From contig JAJCYK010000490.1 in NCBI GenBank assembly GCA_029262935.1, forward strand, positions 1-5,680: a DNA stretch of 5,680 bases, given 5' to 3'. Origin of the DNA: Cytophagales bacterium (lineage in GTDB: Bacteria > Bacteroidota > Bacteroidia > Cytophagales > Cyclobacteriaceae). How positions within the stretch are numbered: position 1 is the first letter of the stretch; each line of letters begins with the position of its first letter. This document shows positions 1 through 5,666 of this stretch, piece after piece. Below the pieces are notes generated by a model. That model saw only the letters and a list, made by a program, of their open reading frames with translations, was not told where the DNA came from and did no database searches. A program made the position numbers and the translations under genes.

Positions 1-258
1 ATACCACAAAGGGGCGGATGTAAGTATCGTAAGAAATCCTAAAAATGCCGCTGGTATATAACTCCCGATATAAAGGTTCTTGACTGAAAGTAAAAAGGCT
101 GTGACCACCACAACCCACATGGTCACTAAATACGCTTTACCCACGGTATTATGAACTCGTCCTCCTTTTTTTGTAAAAACCGGCAACCAAAATAGGACCA
201 AGCTTATACCACCGGCCAGCACATGAACAAACAACATATATTTAACAATAATCTCCAT
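1..258 (-). CDS. Small multi-pass membrane protein, DUF2306-like (partial, C-terminus beyond left edge)
   Basis: An open frame starts at ATG 258-256 and runs without a stop to the window edge, giving 86 residues. It begins MEIIVKYMLFVHVLAGGISL and is very hydrophobic, with likely membrane helices at about residues 6-28, 44-60 and 66-84. The pattern H-x-x-A-G near residue 12, then T-K-K-G-G-R-x-H-N-x-x-G-K-A-Y at about 29-43, then a hydrophobic run, resembles the DUF2306-type predicted inner-membrane proteins common in Bacteroidota. That match is from memory of the family; its function is unknown and I infer none. The gene lies 131 bp downstream of the LytTR regulator gene on the same strand, so it may be co-transcribed with it or controlled by it. 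No Shine-Dalgarno sequence precedes the ATG, as is usual in this phylum. The coding call is firm; the family name is moderately sure. Confidence 0.75.
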   Translation of the reverse strand, partial: MEIIVKYMLFVHVLAGGISLVLFWLPVFTKKGGRVHNTVGKAYLVTMWVVVVTAFLLSVKNLYIGSYIPAAFLGFLTILTSAPLWY

Positions 259-300
259 TTGACTTTTTTGTTACTAATCTATATATGCTAGAAACAACTT

Positions 301-380
301 GCTGAAATTAGTGATCAGGGACAAGCCAAAAGGACGAATGACAAGCTGAAGTGACCAATATCAAGGTCTGGGACGAATAA
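301..380 (-). repeat. Imperfect tandem repeat, two ~40-bp units, between the LytTR gene and the membrane protein gene
   Basis: Read on the minus strand, copy A (about 380-345) and copy B (about 341-301) share the same ordered blocks: ATTCGTCC, then CTTG, then TGRTCAC (A has TGGTCAC, B has TGATCAC), then TTCAGC. Copy B carries a few extra bases before the last block. Both copies lie in the 131-bp gap downstream of the LytTR gene and upstream of the membrane protein gene. The TTCGTCC core looks somewhat like the TTCGTC core bound by AlgR, a LytTR-type regulator. The repeat is seen directly; a role as binding sites is inference. Confidence 0.6.
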
Positions 381-389
381 CAGGGAGTT

Positions 390-1256
390 TTATTGAAAAT
401 AAGGGATGTATCTACGGGAAACGGGTACGTGTTTATCATCAAGACCATCCAGTGTAAGTCGCAATCCTTGAGCATTTCCCTCTACTCGAGCAATCTTCGT
501 GCGATTAACAAGGAAAGAACGATGTGATCTTTGGACGCTACTTTCTTTAAGCTTGATTTCTACCGCACTTAAAGTGCTTCGCACTATTTTCTGCTGCACC
601 TCATTTCCTTGAATGTAATTAACCACCACGTAATTTTGCATGGCTTCAACAAACAGGATTTCGTCAGCTGCTAATTCTAAACGATCCTGTGCTTCAGTTT
701 GCCACTGAACCTGTGCCCCCGTAGCCCCGTTAAAATGTAACTTAATGGTCCCTGCTACTTGCTGATTTTTTAAGGTAGCCCGGCGGCTGTTTAGAAAACC
801 GATATAGAACACGGGAAATATTCCCACTAGAAAAGTTGATATCAGTGCCGCTGAAAAACCCGTAAAGGTTAAGGCGGAGCCGCTCAATTTCCACATGAAA
901 AGGTAATTGCCAATAGCTATTAAAATCAAAATTATAAGCACAGTTACCATCCATTTCCAGAATACCCAAGTTTCATTGTCCCGGTGGATCCTCAAAACAT
1001 ATCGCAGTAATAAGTCAAAGCTGAATGAAGTGACAAAGGTAATGAGCCCAAACATGAAACAGAGATAAGCCTTAGCATCACCGGCCTGGTTCATCCCGAA
1101 TGGTTCGAAAATATATAGAAACAACCCAATAAATACACTGATACCTAAACACCCGGTAAAAAAGGCTTTTACTCCTTTATCCTCAGGATAAGGCTGATTT
1201 AAAAAGGTACGCAGTTGTTTTAGCCACACAATGATCTTCGAAGAGTCAGCTTTCAA
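390..1256 (-). CDS. Membrane-anchored LytTR family transcriptional regulator
   Basis: The 288-residue product has four predicted membrane helices (about residues 31-50, 63-85, 101-121 and 131-154) and a C-terminal LytTR DNA-binding domain (about 190-286). Family hallmarks are ILFVEAMQNYVVV near 200-212, RSHRSFLVN near 243-251 and VPVSRRY near 277-283. There is no receiver or kinase domain, so this is the orphan membrane type common in Bacteroidota, where the helices may sense a signal directly. The start is uncertain. The frame opens with TTG at 1256-1254, and an in-frame TGA sits six codons upstream with no ATG between. GTG at 1229-1227 (residue 10) is an alternative and would place the conserved LNQPYP segment nearer the N-terminus, as I recall for relatives. 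The first in-frame ATG would remove the first helix. The gene diverges from marR and precedes the DUF2306-like gene. The signal and targets are unknown. Confidence 0.93.
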   Translation of the reverse strand: MKADSSKIIVWLKQLRTFLNQPYPEDKGVKAFFTGCLGISVFIGLFLYIFEPFGMNQAGDAKAYLCFMFGLITFVTSFSFDLLLRYVLRIHRDNETWVFWKWMVTVLIILILIAIGNYLFMWKLSGSALTFTGFSAALISTFLVGIFPVFYIGFLNSRRATLKNQQVAGTIKLHFNGATGAQVQWQTEAQDRLELAADEILFVEAMQNYVVVNYIQGNEVQQKIVRSTLSAVEIKLKESSVQRSHRSFLVNRTKIARVEGNAQGLRLTLDGLDDKHVPVSRRYIPYFQ

Positions 1257-1265
1257 AATAAGTTG

Positions 1266-1307
1266 TTTGTTTCATCAAAAGAAACAAAAGTTATTCTATT
1301 GAAACAA
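1266..1307. repeat. GAAACAA boxes in the LytTR promoter (one inverted, two direct)
   Basis: On the plus strand, TTTGTTTC (1266-1273) and GAAACAAA (1281-1288) form a perfect 8-bp inverted repeat with a 7-base spacer. GAAACAA occurs again at 1301-1307, exactly 20 bp from the copy at 1281. LytTR proteins are known to bind pairs of ~9-bp direct repeats about two helical turns apart, so the 20-bp pair could be a self-regulation site. The repeats are visible; the role is inferred, and A/T-rich upstream DNA gives such matches by chance fairly often. Confidence 0.4.
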
Positions 1308-1316
1308 GAAGAACAA
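1285..1316 (-). promoter_or_regulatory. Candidate promoter of the LytTR gene
   Basis: On the minus strand a TTG (1316-1314) lies 20 bases before TAACTTTTG (1293-1285). This fits the Bacteroidota pattern TTG-N17-23-TAnnTTTG apart from one shifted T. Transcription would begin at roughly 1278-1280, giving a leader of about 25 bases before the TTG start codon. Matching GAAACAA boxes (plus strand 1281-1287 and 1301-1307) overlap and flank the -7 element, so a bound protein could block it. Confidence 0.45.
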
Positions 1317-1433
1317 CCTCACAAGATGATGATTGGTCTTTCGGTGTACCATGACAGGTCGTCAACACCTACCTACAGGAATTGATAAATTACCTAAGCG
1401 GCAGTACATAACTCATAAATTACAACTCTTTTT
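1317..1433. other. Divergent intergenic spacer between the LytTR and marR control regions
   Basis: This is the non-coding middle of the 226-bp gap between the LytTR and marR starts. The only structure I can support is a perfect 9-bp direct repeat, ATAAATTAC, at 1385-1393 and 1415-1423, 30 bp apart (about three helical turns). I see no small gene, terminator or RNA element. Confidence 0.5.
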
Positions 1434-1482
1434 GAGTATACTCGTAATACTGTATATACAATAGTTGTATATACAGTATTAC
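1434..1482. promoter_or_regulatory. Palindrome array, probable MarR operator, with possible promoter
   Basis: Three perfect 10-bp palindromes stand in a row: GAGTATACTC (1434-1443), TGTATATACA (1451-1460) and TGTATATACA (1466-1475). Their centres are 17 and 15 bp apart. The last two are nested in a perfect inverted repeat with 18-bp arms (1444-1461 and 1465-1482) and a 3-base spacer. The right arm ends at the base before the marR ATG. MarR dimers bind palindromes of about this size and commonly repress their own operon, so this is a strong autorepression operator candidate. A weak promoter match (TTG 1432-1434, then TACAATAG 1457-1464) would lie inside the array. If transcribed, the inverted repeat could also form a hairpin against the start codon. 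Confidence 0.75.
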
Positions 1483-1935
1483 ATGAACGAAGACTTCTTC
1501 CAAGCCATTTATCACATCATAAAAACCGGTCACTGGATTACGGATCAGGTGTCTAAGGAGTTGAAAGAATTTGACATCTCAGAGCCACAATTTAACGTAC
1601 TACGTATCTTAAGAGGGCGAAAAGGGACAGTGGCAAGTGTACAAGAGATACAAAGCCAAATGATTCAAAAGTCCAGCAACGTAACCCGTATTATTGACAA
1701 GTTGAAGCAAAAGGGCTTGGTAGATCGCATGGAATGTAGTAATAATCGTCGCAGAATGGACATCACTATTACCAAAAATGGTTTGAAGTTATTGAAAAGT
1801 TTAGACTCAAAAGTACAGCAGTTACACCTTCCTTTAATGTCAAACCTTAATCAATCTGAGGCCAAACAATTAACCAAGCTTATCAAAAAACTAATTAATC
1901 AAAAAGATGAAAAAAATTCTGGCATTCGGAGCTAG
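1483..1935 (+). CDS. MarR family winged-helix transcriptional regulator
   Basis: The product has 150 residues, a normal MarR length. Helices surround a winged helix-turn-helix. The recognition-helix region is about residues 64-80 (SSNVTRIIDKLKQKGLV) and the wing about 81-97, with the arginine-rich NNRRRMDITIT strand typical of the family; the usual D-x-R-D motif is replaced by SNNRRR. The only cysteine is C85, in the wing. There is no N-terminal cysteine of the OhrR type, so peroxide sensing by that mechanism is not supported. The start chosen is ATG 1483. An upstream in-frame TTG at 1465 lies inside the operator palindrome and would add only six residues encoded by it. The gene overlaps the flavoprotein gene by 29 bp, which implies one transcript and possible translational coupling. 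It likely represses this operon; the ligand is unknown, and quinones or other electrophiles are guesses from the neighbour. Confidence 0.93.
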   Translation: MNEDFFQAIYHIIKTGHWITDQVSKELKEFDISEPQFNVLRILRGRKGTVASVQEIQSQMIQKSSNVTRIIDKLKQKGLVDRMECSNNRRRMDITITKNGLKLLKSLDSKVQQLHLPLMSNLNQSEAKQLTKLIKKLINQKDEKNSGIRS

Positions 1936-2446
1936 TACGAGCACTACTTCTATAAATCATAAATTGGCTACTTATGCCGCAAATCAGTTGGACCAGTTCC
2001 AGGCAATGGTGATAAATTTGTCTGACTTTGAAATGCCTATTTTCAGCATTGACCGAGAAAAGGCCCACGGGGTACCTGATTTAGCCAAATCGTTTAAAGA
2101 TAAAATACGGGAAGCTGATGGTATTATCATTTCATTTGCGGAACACAATGGCAGTTACAGCGCAGCTTTCAAAAATGTCTTTGATTGGGCCTCCCGAGTG
2201 GAAAAAAACATGTGGTTGGATAAACCCATGATACTATTAGCCACTTCTCCCGGTGGACGTGGTGGACAAACGGTATTGCAAGCCGCGGTAAATCACTTTC
2301 CGTACATGGGAGGTCTCGTGGAGGGCTCCTTCTCTTTGCCCTCCTTCCATGCAAACTTTGATGCTAACGAAGGAATTACCGATAGCGAACTTAAGAAGGC
2401 GTTTGAGATTCAGCTGAATCTTTTCTCAAAAGCATTGGGAGATTAA
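1907..2446 (+). CDS. NAD(P)H-dependent FMN reductase-family flavoprotein
   Basis: The 179-residue product is of usual length for the NADPH-dependent FMN reductase / chromate-quinone reductase family (flavodoxin-like fold, cytoplasmic). Visible motifs are the FMN-phosphate loop GASTSTTSIN (residues 8-17), the segment AEHNGSYSAAFKNVFDW (78-94), which matches the family's 'PEYNGS...LKNxxDW' motif, and the second flavin loop TSPGGRGG (113-120). The family moves electrons from NAD(P)H through FMN to quinones, azo compounds, metals or free flavin; the substrate here cannot be told. The start is ATG 1907, inside the end of marR (29-bp overlap) and preceded by an A-rich stretch rather than a Shine-Dalgarno site. 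Pairing with a MarR regulator suggests a stress-induced detoxification reductase. The stop codon overlaps the stop of the convergent aldo/keto reductase gene. Confidence 0.93.
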   Translation: MKKILAFGASTSTTSINHKLATYAANQLDQFQAMVINLSDFEMPIFSIDREKAHGVPDLAKSFKDKIREADGIIISFAEHNGSYSAAFKNVFDWASRVEKNMWLDKPMILLATSPGGRGGQTVLQAAVNHFPYMGGLVEGSFSLPSFHANFDANEGITDSELKKAFEIQLNLFSKALGD

Positions 2447-3417
2447 ACCCTGGTGCGCTCTTCCTCCCTATCCGTAGCCAGTGCTGGGTCTAGCGTAAAA
2501 CCATCCAAAACCTCTCTTAATTTTTGATCCATGGGGAATTGCATCGAATCCAGTGCTGGCTTTAGTTGCTCTAAATTTCTGGCACCAATGATGGGGGCGG
2601 TAATTGACTGATGTGCTGAAACCCAGGCTATAGCCATACTAACGGGATTGTAGTTATTTTCTTTAGCAAAATCTACGAATGAGCGTACCATTTCTCTATT
2701 CGTTTGATTTTGGTATCGTTGCTGATACATGGTGTTGGTATCAAACCTGCTGGTATCGTTTTTCTCTAGTAAATATTTGCCCGTTAGCAAACCTCCGGCC
2801 AGTGGGCTGTAGCTAAATACCCCTAATTGCTCTCCCTTGGCCATAGGTAATATTTCAGATTCCGCCTGTCTTTTCAATAAATTGTACATGGGTTGGATGC
2901 ACGCCACTGGGGCAAGTAAGTGCTCTTTGGTGATGGCTATAGCTTTCATAACCTGCCAAGCTGCAAAGTTACTAATTCCGATATAGTGGATCTTCCCTTG
3001 TCTCACAAAGTCATTTAATGTAGACATGGTTTCTAATAAGTCTGTCTGTTCATCAAAATGGTGCAGGTAGTAAACGTCTATGTACTCGGTATTTAACCGC
3101 TCTAAGCTGGCATGAAGTGCCTTTGTCAAATGAAACCGGCTTAAACCACGTGCATTTATATCGGTCCCCGTAGGGTAATAAACTTTGCTGGCAATCACCA
3201 CTTCATTGCGATGTGCTTTTATCAGTTGGCCTAGTATCTCCTCTGATTGGCCATTTGCATACCCGTTGGCACAATCAAAAAAGTTAACTCCATGATCACG
3301 GGCCTTTTGATAGATCTGCTTACTCATGTCCGCATCTGCGCCATCTCCAAAAGTCATGGTCCCTAAACAAAGTGGGGATACCTGCAACCCGGTCTTTCCT
3401 AATAGTCTATATTTCAT
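2443..3417 (-). CDS. Aldo/keto reductase
   Basis: This is a complete 324-residue NADPH-dependent aldo/keto reductase of (beta/alpha)8 fold, presumably cytoplasmic. It opens with the family N-terminus MKYRLLGKTGLQVSPLCLGT. The catalytic tetrad is visible as D48 (NFFDCANGY), Y53, K78 (VIASKVY) and H119 (YYLHHFD). Other hallmarks are GISNFAAW at 147-154, the QPMYNLL segment near 175, YSPLAGGLLTGKY at 203-215 and the cofactor-binding end PIIGARNLEQL at 275-285. It resembles the bacterial Tas/YajO-like branch, but the substrate cannot be assigned. The ATG lies 1 bp after the stop of the ceramidase-like gene, so the two are surely co-transcribed, with this gene second. No promoter of its own is apparent. 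Its TAA overlaps the TAA of the convergent flavoprotein gene. All key residues are present, so it should be active. Confidence 0.96.
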   Translation of the reverse strand: MKYRLLGKTGLQVSPLCLGTMTFGDGADADMSKQIYQKARDHGVNFFDCANGYANGQSEEILGQLIKAHRNEVVIASKVYYPTGTDINARGLSRFHLTKALHASLERLNTEYIDVYYLHHFDEQTDLLETMSTLNDFVRQGKIHYIGISNFAAWQVMKAIAITKEHLLAPVACIQPMYNLLKRQAESEILPMAKGEQLGVFSYSPLAGGLLTGKYLLEKNDTSRFDTNTMYQQRYQNQTNREMVRSFVDFAKENNYNPVSMAIAWVSAHQSITAPIIGARNLEQLKPALDSMQFPMDQKLREVLDGFTLDPALATDREEERTRV

Positions 3418-3418
3418 T

Positions 3419-4759
3419 TTACAGTATTTTTAACATTTCTTTCATTATACTAACATAGTATTCTCCGGCTTGCGGACCGTACCAATTCATTTCTCTGGTC
3501 TCGGCTCTGTTTAAACTAAAATAATACCGTTCAGGGTTTACATATCCTAAATAGTTGCCATTAAATGTCGTGATCATTAAGTGCAACCCCCGGGATTTAC
3601 ATAGGGCATTAAACTCTTCATAGTACTCTCCAGAAAGTTCTACGGGCAACCCCATTAATACAATGTTACCCATCCTCAGCGCAGTAATCGAAGCTTCTTC
3701 TTTACCCATAATCCAGTGGAACAGCCAGGGCCTTAACCTCCAGTGATTGGCAATTCTAAAATGCGGTGAGCGCATTTCAACAGGCCACTCTGCAAACTTC
3801 AATACGGTGGTGGTATCCAAAGCGATGCTTTCATAAATGCTACCCAAGTAGTCGTCCAACTGCTGGGCATATTTGGCCATTTTTTGACGAGTAAATGGTT
3901 TTCTACCCACGGGGGTGTGACTCCCGGTGGCCCCAGGGGCAAAACAGGCGAAGTCCACGCGGTCTCTTGAAACTACATTTTGCAAAAACCCTCCTGAATA
4001 ATCAGCAGACAAGGTATTAATATCCTTATTCATGTACACCGAATGGGCGGCAAAAGTAGTCAAAACGGCTTGTGACCCGTCTAATTGGCTTATCTTTAAT
4101 ACCCGTAATTGCTGGTCTAGTTTGCCTAGCGTATCCAGGCGGTTCTCGGTCATTCCGGAGGTAGCGACTTCCTGATACCCCAGAGCAGCTTGTTGGGTCT
4201 TGGTGTTGGCTTCTTTTAAAGCGACCAAAGTCTGTTCTGTGATGAAACCTAAGGTGCCGGGATCATTCCCTCCTATGATTAACGACCCTAACAAGCCATC
4301 GGCCCAACCTCCAATACTGGTATGGCTGTGATTGGCAGTAAAATAAATACCAGTAACCCCCAGGTCTGCGGCCATGATTCGGTTTCGGATAGCCTCGGCC
4401 AAATGGGGGTGAATAATCCAAAGATCGTAACTTAGAAAAGCTATCTTTTGGTTATTATCCGTAAAAACCATTGCCCTCACATATACACTATCAAAGATAT
4501 GTTCGAAAGGGGTCCAATTCTTTCCAGTCAGCCTCACTGGAGGTGACGGTGTAATGTTGGCTATCCCCCAACCTATTTGCAGATTCGTGGTATCAGTTTG
4601 TTTTTCCAAAACCGATTTTATGGAGTCCTGACGAAGCAGCGTACGTTTGTAAAATTCCGTGCTTTGATAATCCCTCTCATCCACAGGAACTATTTGAGTA
4701 AGCACCAACAGTGCCATTACTCCTATCACCATCAGTACGTTCCGTGCTACTTTCTTCAT
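3419..4759 (-). CDS. Membrane-anchored neutral/alkaline non-lysosomal ceramidase-family protein
   Basis: The 446-residue product resembles the N-terminal catalytic domain of neutral/alkaline ceramidases, zinc amidases that cleave ceramide to sphingosine and fatty acid. An N-terminal helix (about residues 8-24) follows K2, K3 and R6, with no lipobox or clear signal-peptidase site, so it is probably an anchored protein facing the periplasm. Family landmarks are GWGIANITPSPPVRLTG (63-79), the zinc-binding NHSH (143-146), FAAHS with H239, LPVE with E374, and NGNYLGYVNPERYY (400-413), which carries the candidate zinc-site tyrosine. These pairings with Pseudomonas enzyme residues are from memory. 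Two features differ. The Ig-like C-terminal domain of full-length enzymes (about 650 residues) is absent. The nucleophile segment usually written GDVSPN reads GATGSHTP (276-283), leaving S280 as the likely counterpart. The true substrate may therefore be another amide or ester. The start is ATG 4759. It is the first gene of the operon with the aldo/keto reductase. Confidence 0.85.
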   Translation of the reverse strand: MKKVARNVLMVIGVMALLVLTQIVPVDERDYQSTEFYKRTLLRQDSIKSVLEKQTDTTNLQIGWGIANITPSPPVRLTGKNWTPFEHIFDSVYVRAMVFTDNNQKIAFLSYDLWIIHPHLAEAIRNRIMAADLGVTGIYFTANHSHTSIGGWADGLLGSLIIGGNDPGTLGFITEQTLVALKEANTKTQQAALGYQEVATSGMTENRLDTLGKLDQQLRVLKISQLDGSQAVLTTFAAHSVYMNKDINTLSADYSGGFLQNVVSRDRVDFACFAPGATGSHTPVGRKPFTRQKMAKYAQQLDDYLGSIYESIALDTTTVLKFAEWPVEMRSPHFRIANHWRLRPWLFHWIMGKEEASITALRMGNIVLMGLPVELSGEYYEEFNALCKSRGLHLMITTFNGNYLGYVNPERYYFSLNRAETREMNWYGPQAGEYYVSIMKEMLKIL

Positions 4760-4776
4760 ACTTAGTAAGCTTCCTA

Positions 4777-4805
4777 CAATATTAACAACATCCTGATAAT
4801 TTGAA
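4777..4805 (-). promoter_or_regulatory. Candidate promoter of the ceramidase-like/aldo-keto reductase operon
   Basis: On the minus strand TAATATTG (4784-4777) matches the -7 consensus TAnnTTTG at all but one fixed position. It is preceded, after 18 bases, by TTC (4805-4803) where TTG is expected. The leader would be short, about 10-15 bases before ATG 4759. The -33 trio overlaps that of the opposite AraC promoter by one base, so the two promoters could compete. Confidence 0.45.
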
Positions 4806-4834
4806 GGCTCTTAAAGGGCATTAAAATAATTTTG
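4801..4834 (+). promoter_or_regulatory. Candidate promoter of the araC-family gene
   Basis: TAATTTTG (4827-4834) is a perfect match to the Bacteroidota -7 element TAnnTTTG. A TTG at 4801-4803 stands 23 bases upstream, at the long end of the accepted spacing. Transcription would start near 4840, only about six bases before the ATG at 4846, so the mRNA would be nearly leaderless. Confidence 0.6.
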
Positions 4835-4845
4835 TAAATTGATCT

Positions 4846-5664
4846 ATGATCTATCAGGAATTAGCCCCCCCGGCAGCATTGGCACCCTATGTGAAGTTTT
4901 TCTGGACTTTAAAGGGAACTAGTAAACCTCTTGATTACCTTCCTCACAGACTTTTTGCCGATGCGTTGCCTACTCTGGTTGTTCATCATAAAAATCAATT
5001 CCTGCTACGAGAACAAGACGATCTCAAACTACTGCCTAAAAGTTCTGTACACGGGCATAATGCTCAGGTCTGGGACATGCTGGTAAAAAGTGACTTTGAA
5101 ATCTTTGGTATCTACTTCTATCCTTTGAGCATTCCAGAAATATTTGGGATTCCCGCAAGCCTGTTATACAACCAGGACTATTCGTTGGAAGAGTTATTAG
5201 GTGCAGCAGGTAGGGAGTTGGAAGAGCGGTTGATGAATGCGGAGGACGTCCAGCACCGAATCGCCTGTATATCAAGTTTCATTTACAGAAAATTAAAATA
5301 TCAAAAAACCAAGATTAGCTTACCTTTTGCCGCTTGCCTGGATCGCATCATTAAATCTGGCGGGGAAATCACCATTGAGCAAATAGCCCAGCAGTCTTCT
5401 TTCTCTATAAGAAGTTTGGAACGACAGTTTTCTTCTGAGCTTGGGGTTTCCCCAAAACTTTACTCACGCATCGTTCGCTTTCAGCGTGCTATAAAATTGT
5501 TTGAAAATAACTTGGTTAAGGATTTTACGGATCTTTCCTATTATACCGGATACTACGATCAATCCCATTTTATTAGGGAGTTTAAACATTTTTCTGGGAT
5601 GCGTCCTAAAGACTACTTCCTAGACTCTCCTCACACCGCCGACGGCTTTGCACAAATTGCTTGA
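4846..5664 (+). CDS. AraC family transcriptional regulator with Bacteroidota-type N-terminal domain
   Basis: The 272-residue product has two parts. The N-terminal domain (about residues 1-150) begins MIYQELAPPAALAPYVKFFW, the signature of the DUF6597-type domain often fused to AraC DNA-binding domains in Bacteroidota; its ligand is unknown. The C-terminal AraC domain (about 160-258) has two helix-turn-helices. The first is about 175-204 (ITIEQIAQQSSFSIRSLERQF, then GVSPK) and the second about 226-257 (TDLSYYTGYYDQSHFIREFK, then GMRPKDY). The usual 'A-x-x-x-G-F/Y' of the second motif reads YYTGYYDQSHF, an ordinary variant. The ATG at 4846 sits right behind a consensus promoter and begins the expected domain. 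The gene diverges from the ceramidase-like/aldo-keto reductase operon across an 86-bp gap, so that operon and the gene itself are natural candidate targets. A further frame begins 2 bp after its TGA. Confidence 0.94.
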   Translation: MIYQELAPPAALAPYVKFFWTLKGTSKPLDYLPHRLFADALPTLVVHHKNQFLLREQDDLKLLPKSSVHGHNAQVWDMLVKSDFEIFGIYFYPLSIPEIFGIPASLLYNQDYSLEELLGAAGRELEERLMNAEDVQHRIACISSFIYRKLKYQKTKISLPFAACLDRIIKSGGEITIEQIAQQSSFSIRSLERQFSSELGVSPKLYSRIVRFQRAIKLFENNLVKDFTDLSYYTGYYDQSHFIREFKHFSGMRPKDYFLDSPHTADGFAQIA

Positions 5665-5666
5665 CT

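Noticed and set aside
259..300. Promoter for the DUF2306-like gene (TAGATTAG on the minus strand)
   Set aside because: It has one mismatch to TAnnTTTG, and the nearest TTG is only 13 bases upstream, too close for the usual spacing.
742..969. Minus-strand 75-codon open frame
   Set aside because: It lies wholly inside the LytTR gene in another frame, and its product shows no domain-like pattern.
1465..1482. TTG start for marR at 1465
   Set aside because: The six extra residues are encoded by the right arm of the operator palindrome, and an ATG in the same frame follows immediately at 1483.
1444..1482. Rho-independent terminator
   Set aside because: The stem is AT-rich, no T-run follows, and it lies directly before a start codon, so an operator is the better reading.
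1434..1482. Transposon end or attachment site
   Set aside because: There is no transposase or integrase, no matching distant inverted repeat and no target duplication; the position before marR explains the palindromes.
2169..2354. Minus-strand 61-codon open frame
   Set aside because: It is antisense to the flavoprotein gene, whose conserved flavin motifs lie in this stretch; the product is proline- and arginine-rich with no recognisable fold.
4577..4765. Plus-strand 62-codon open frame
   Set aside because: It is antisense to the N-terminus of the ceramidase-like gene, with tyrosine- and histidine-rich low-complexity output and no promoter of its own.
5036..5275. Minus-strand 79-codon open frame
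   Set aside because: It is antisense to the AraC gene, whose frame carries clear domain signatures; nothing recognisable is encoded.
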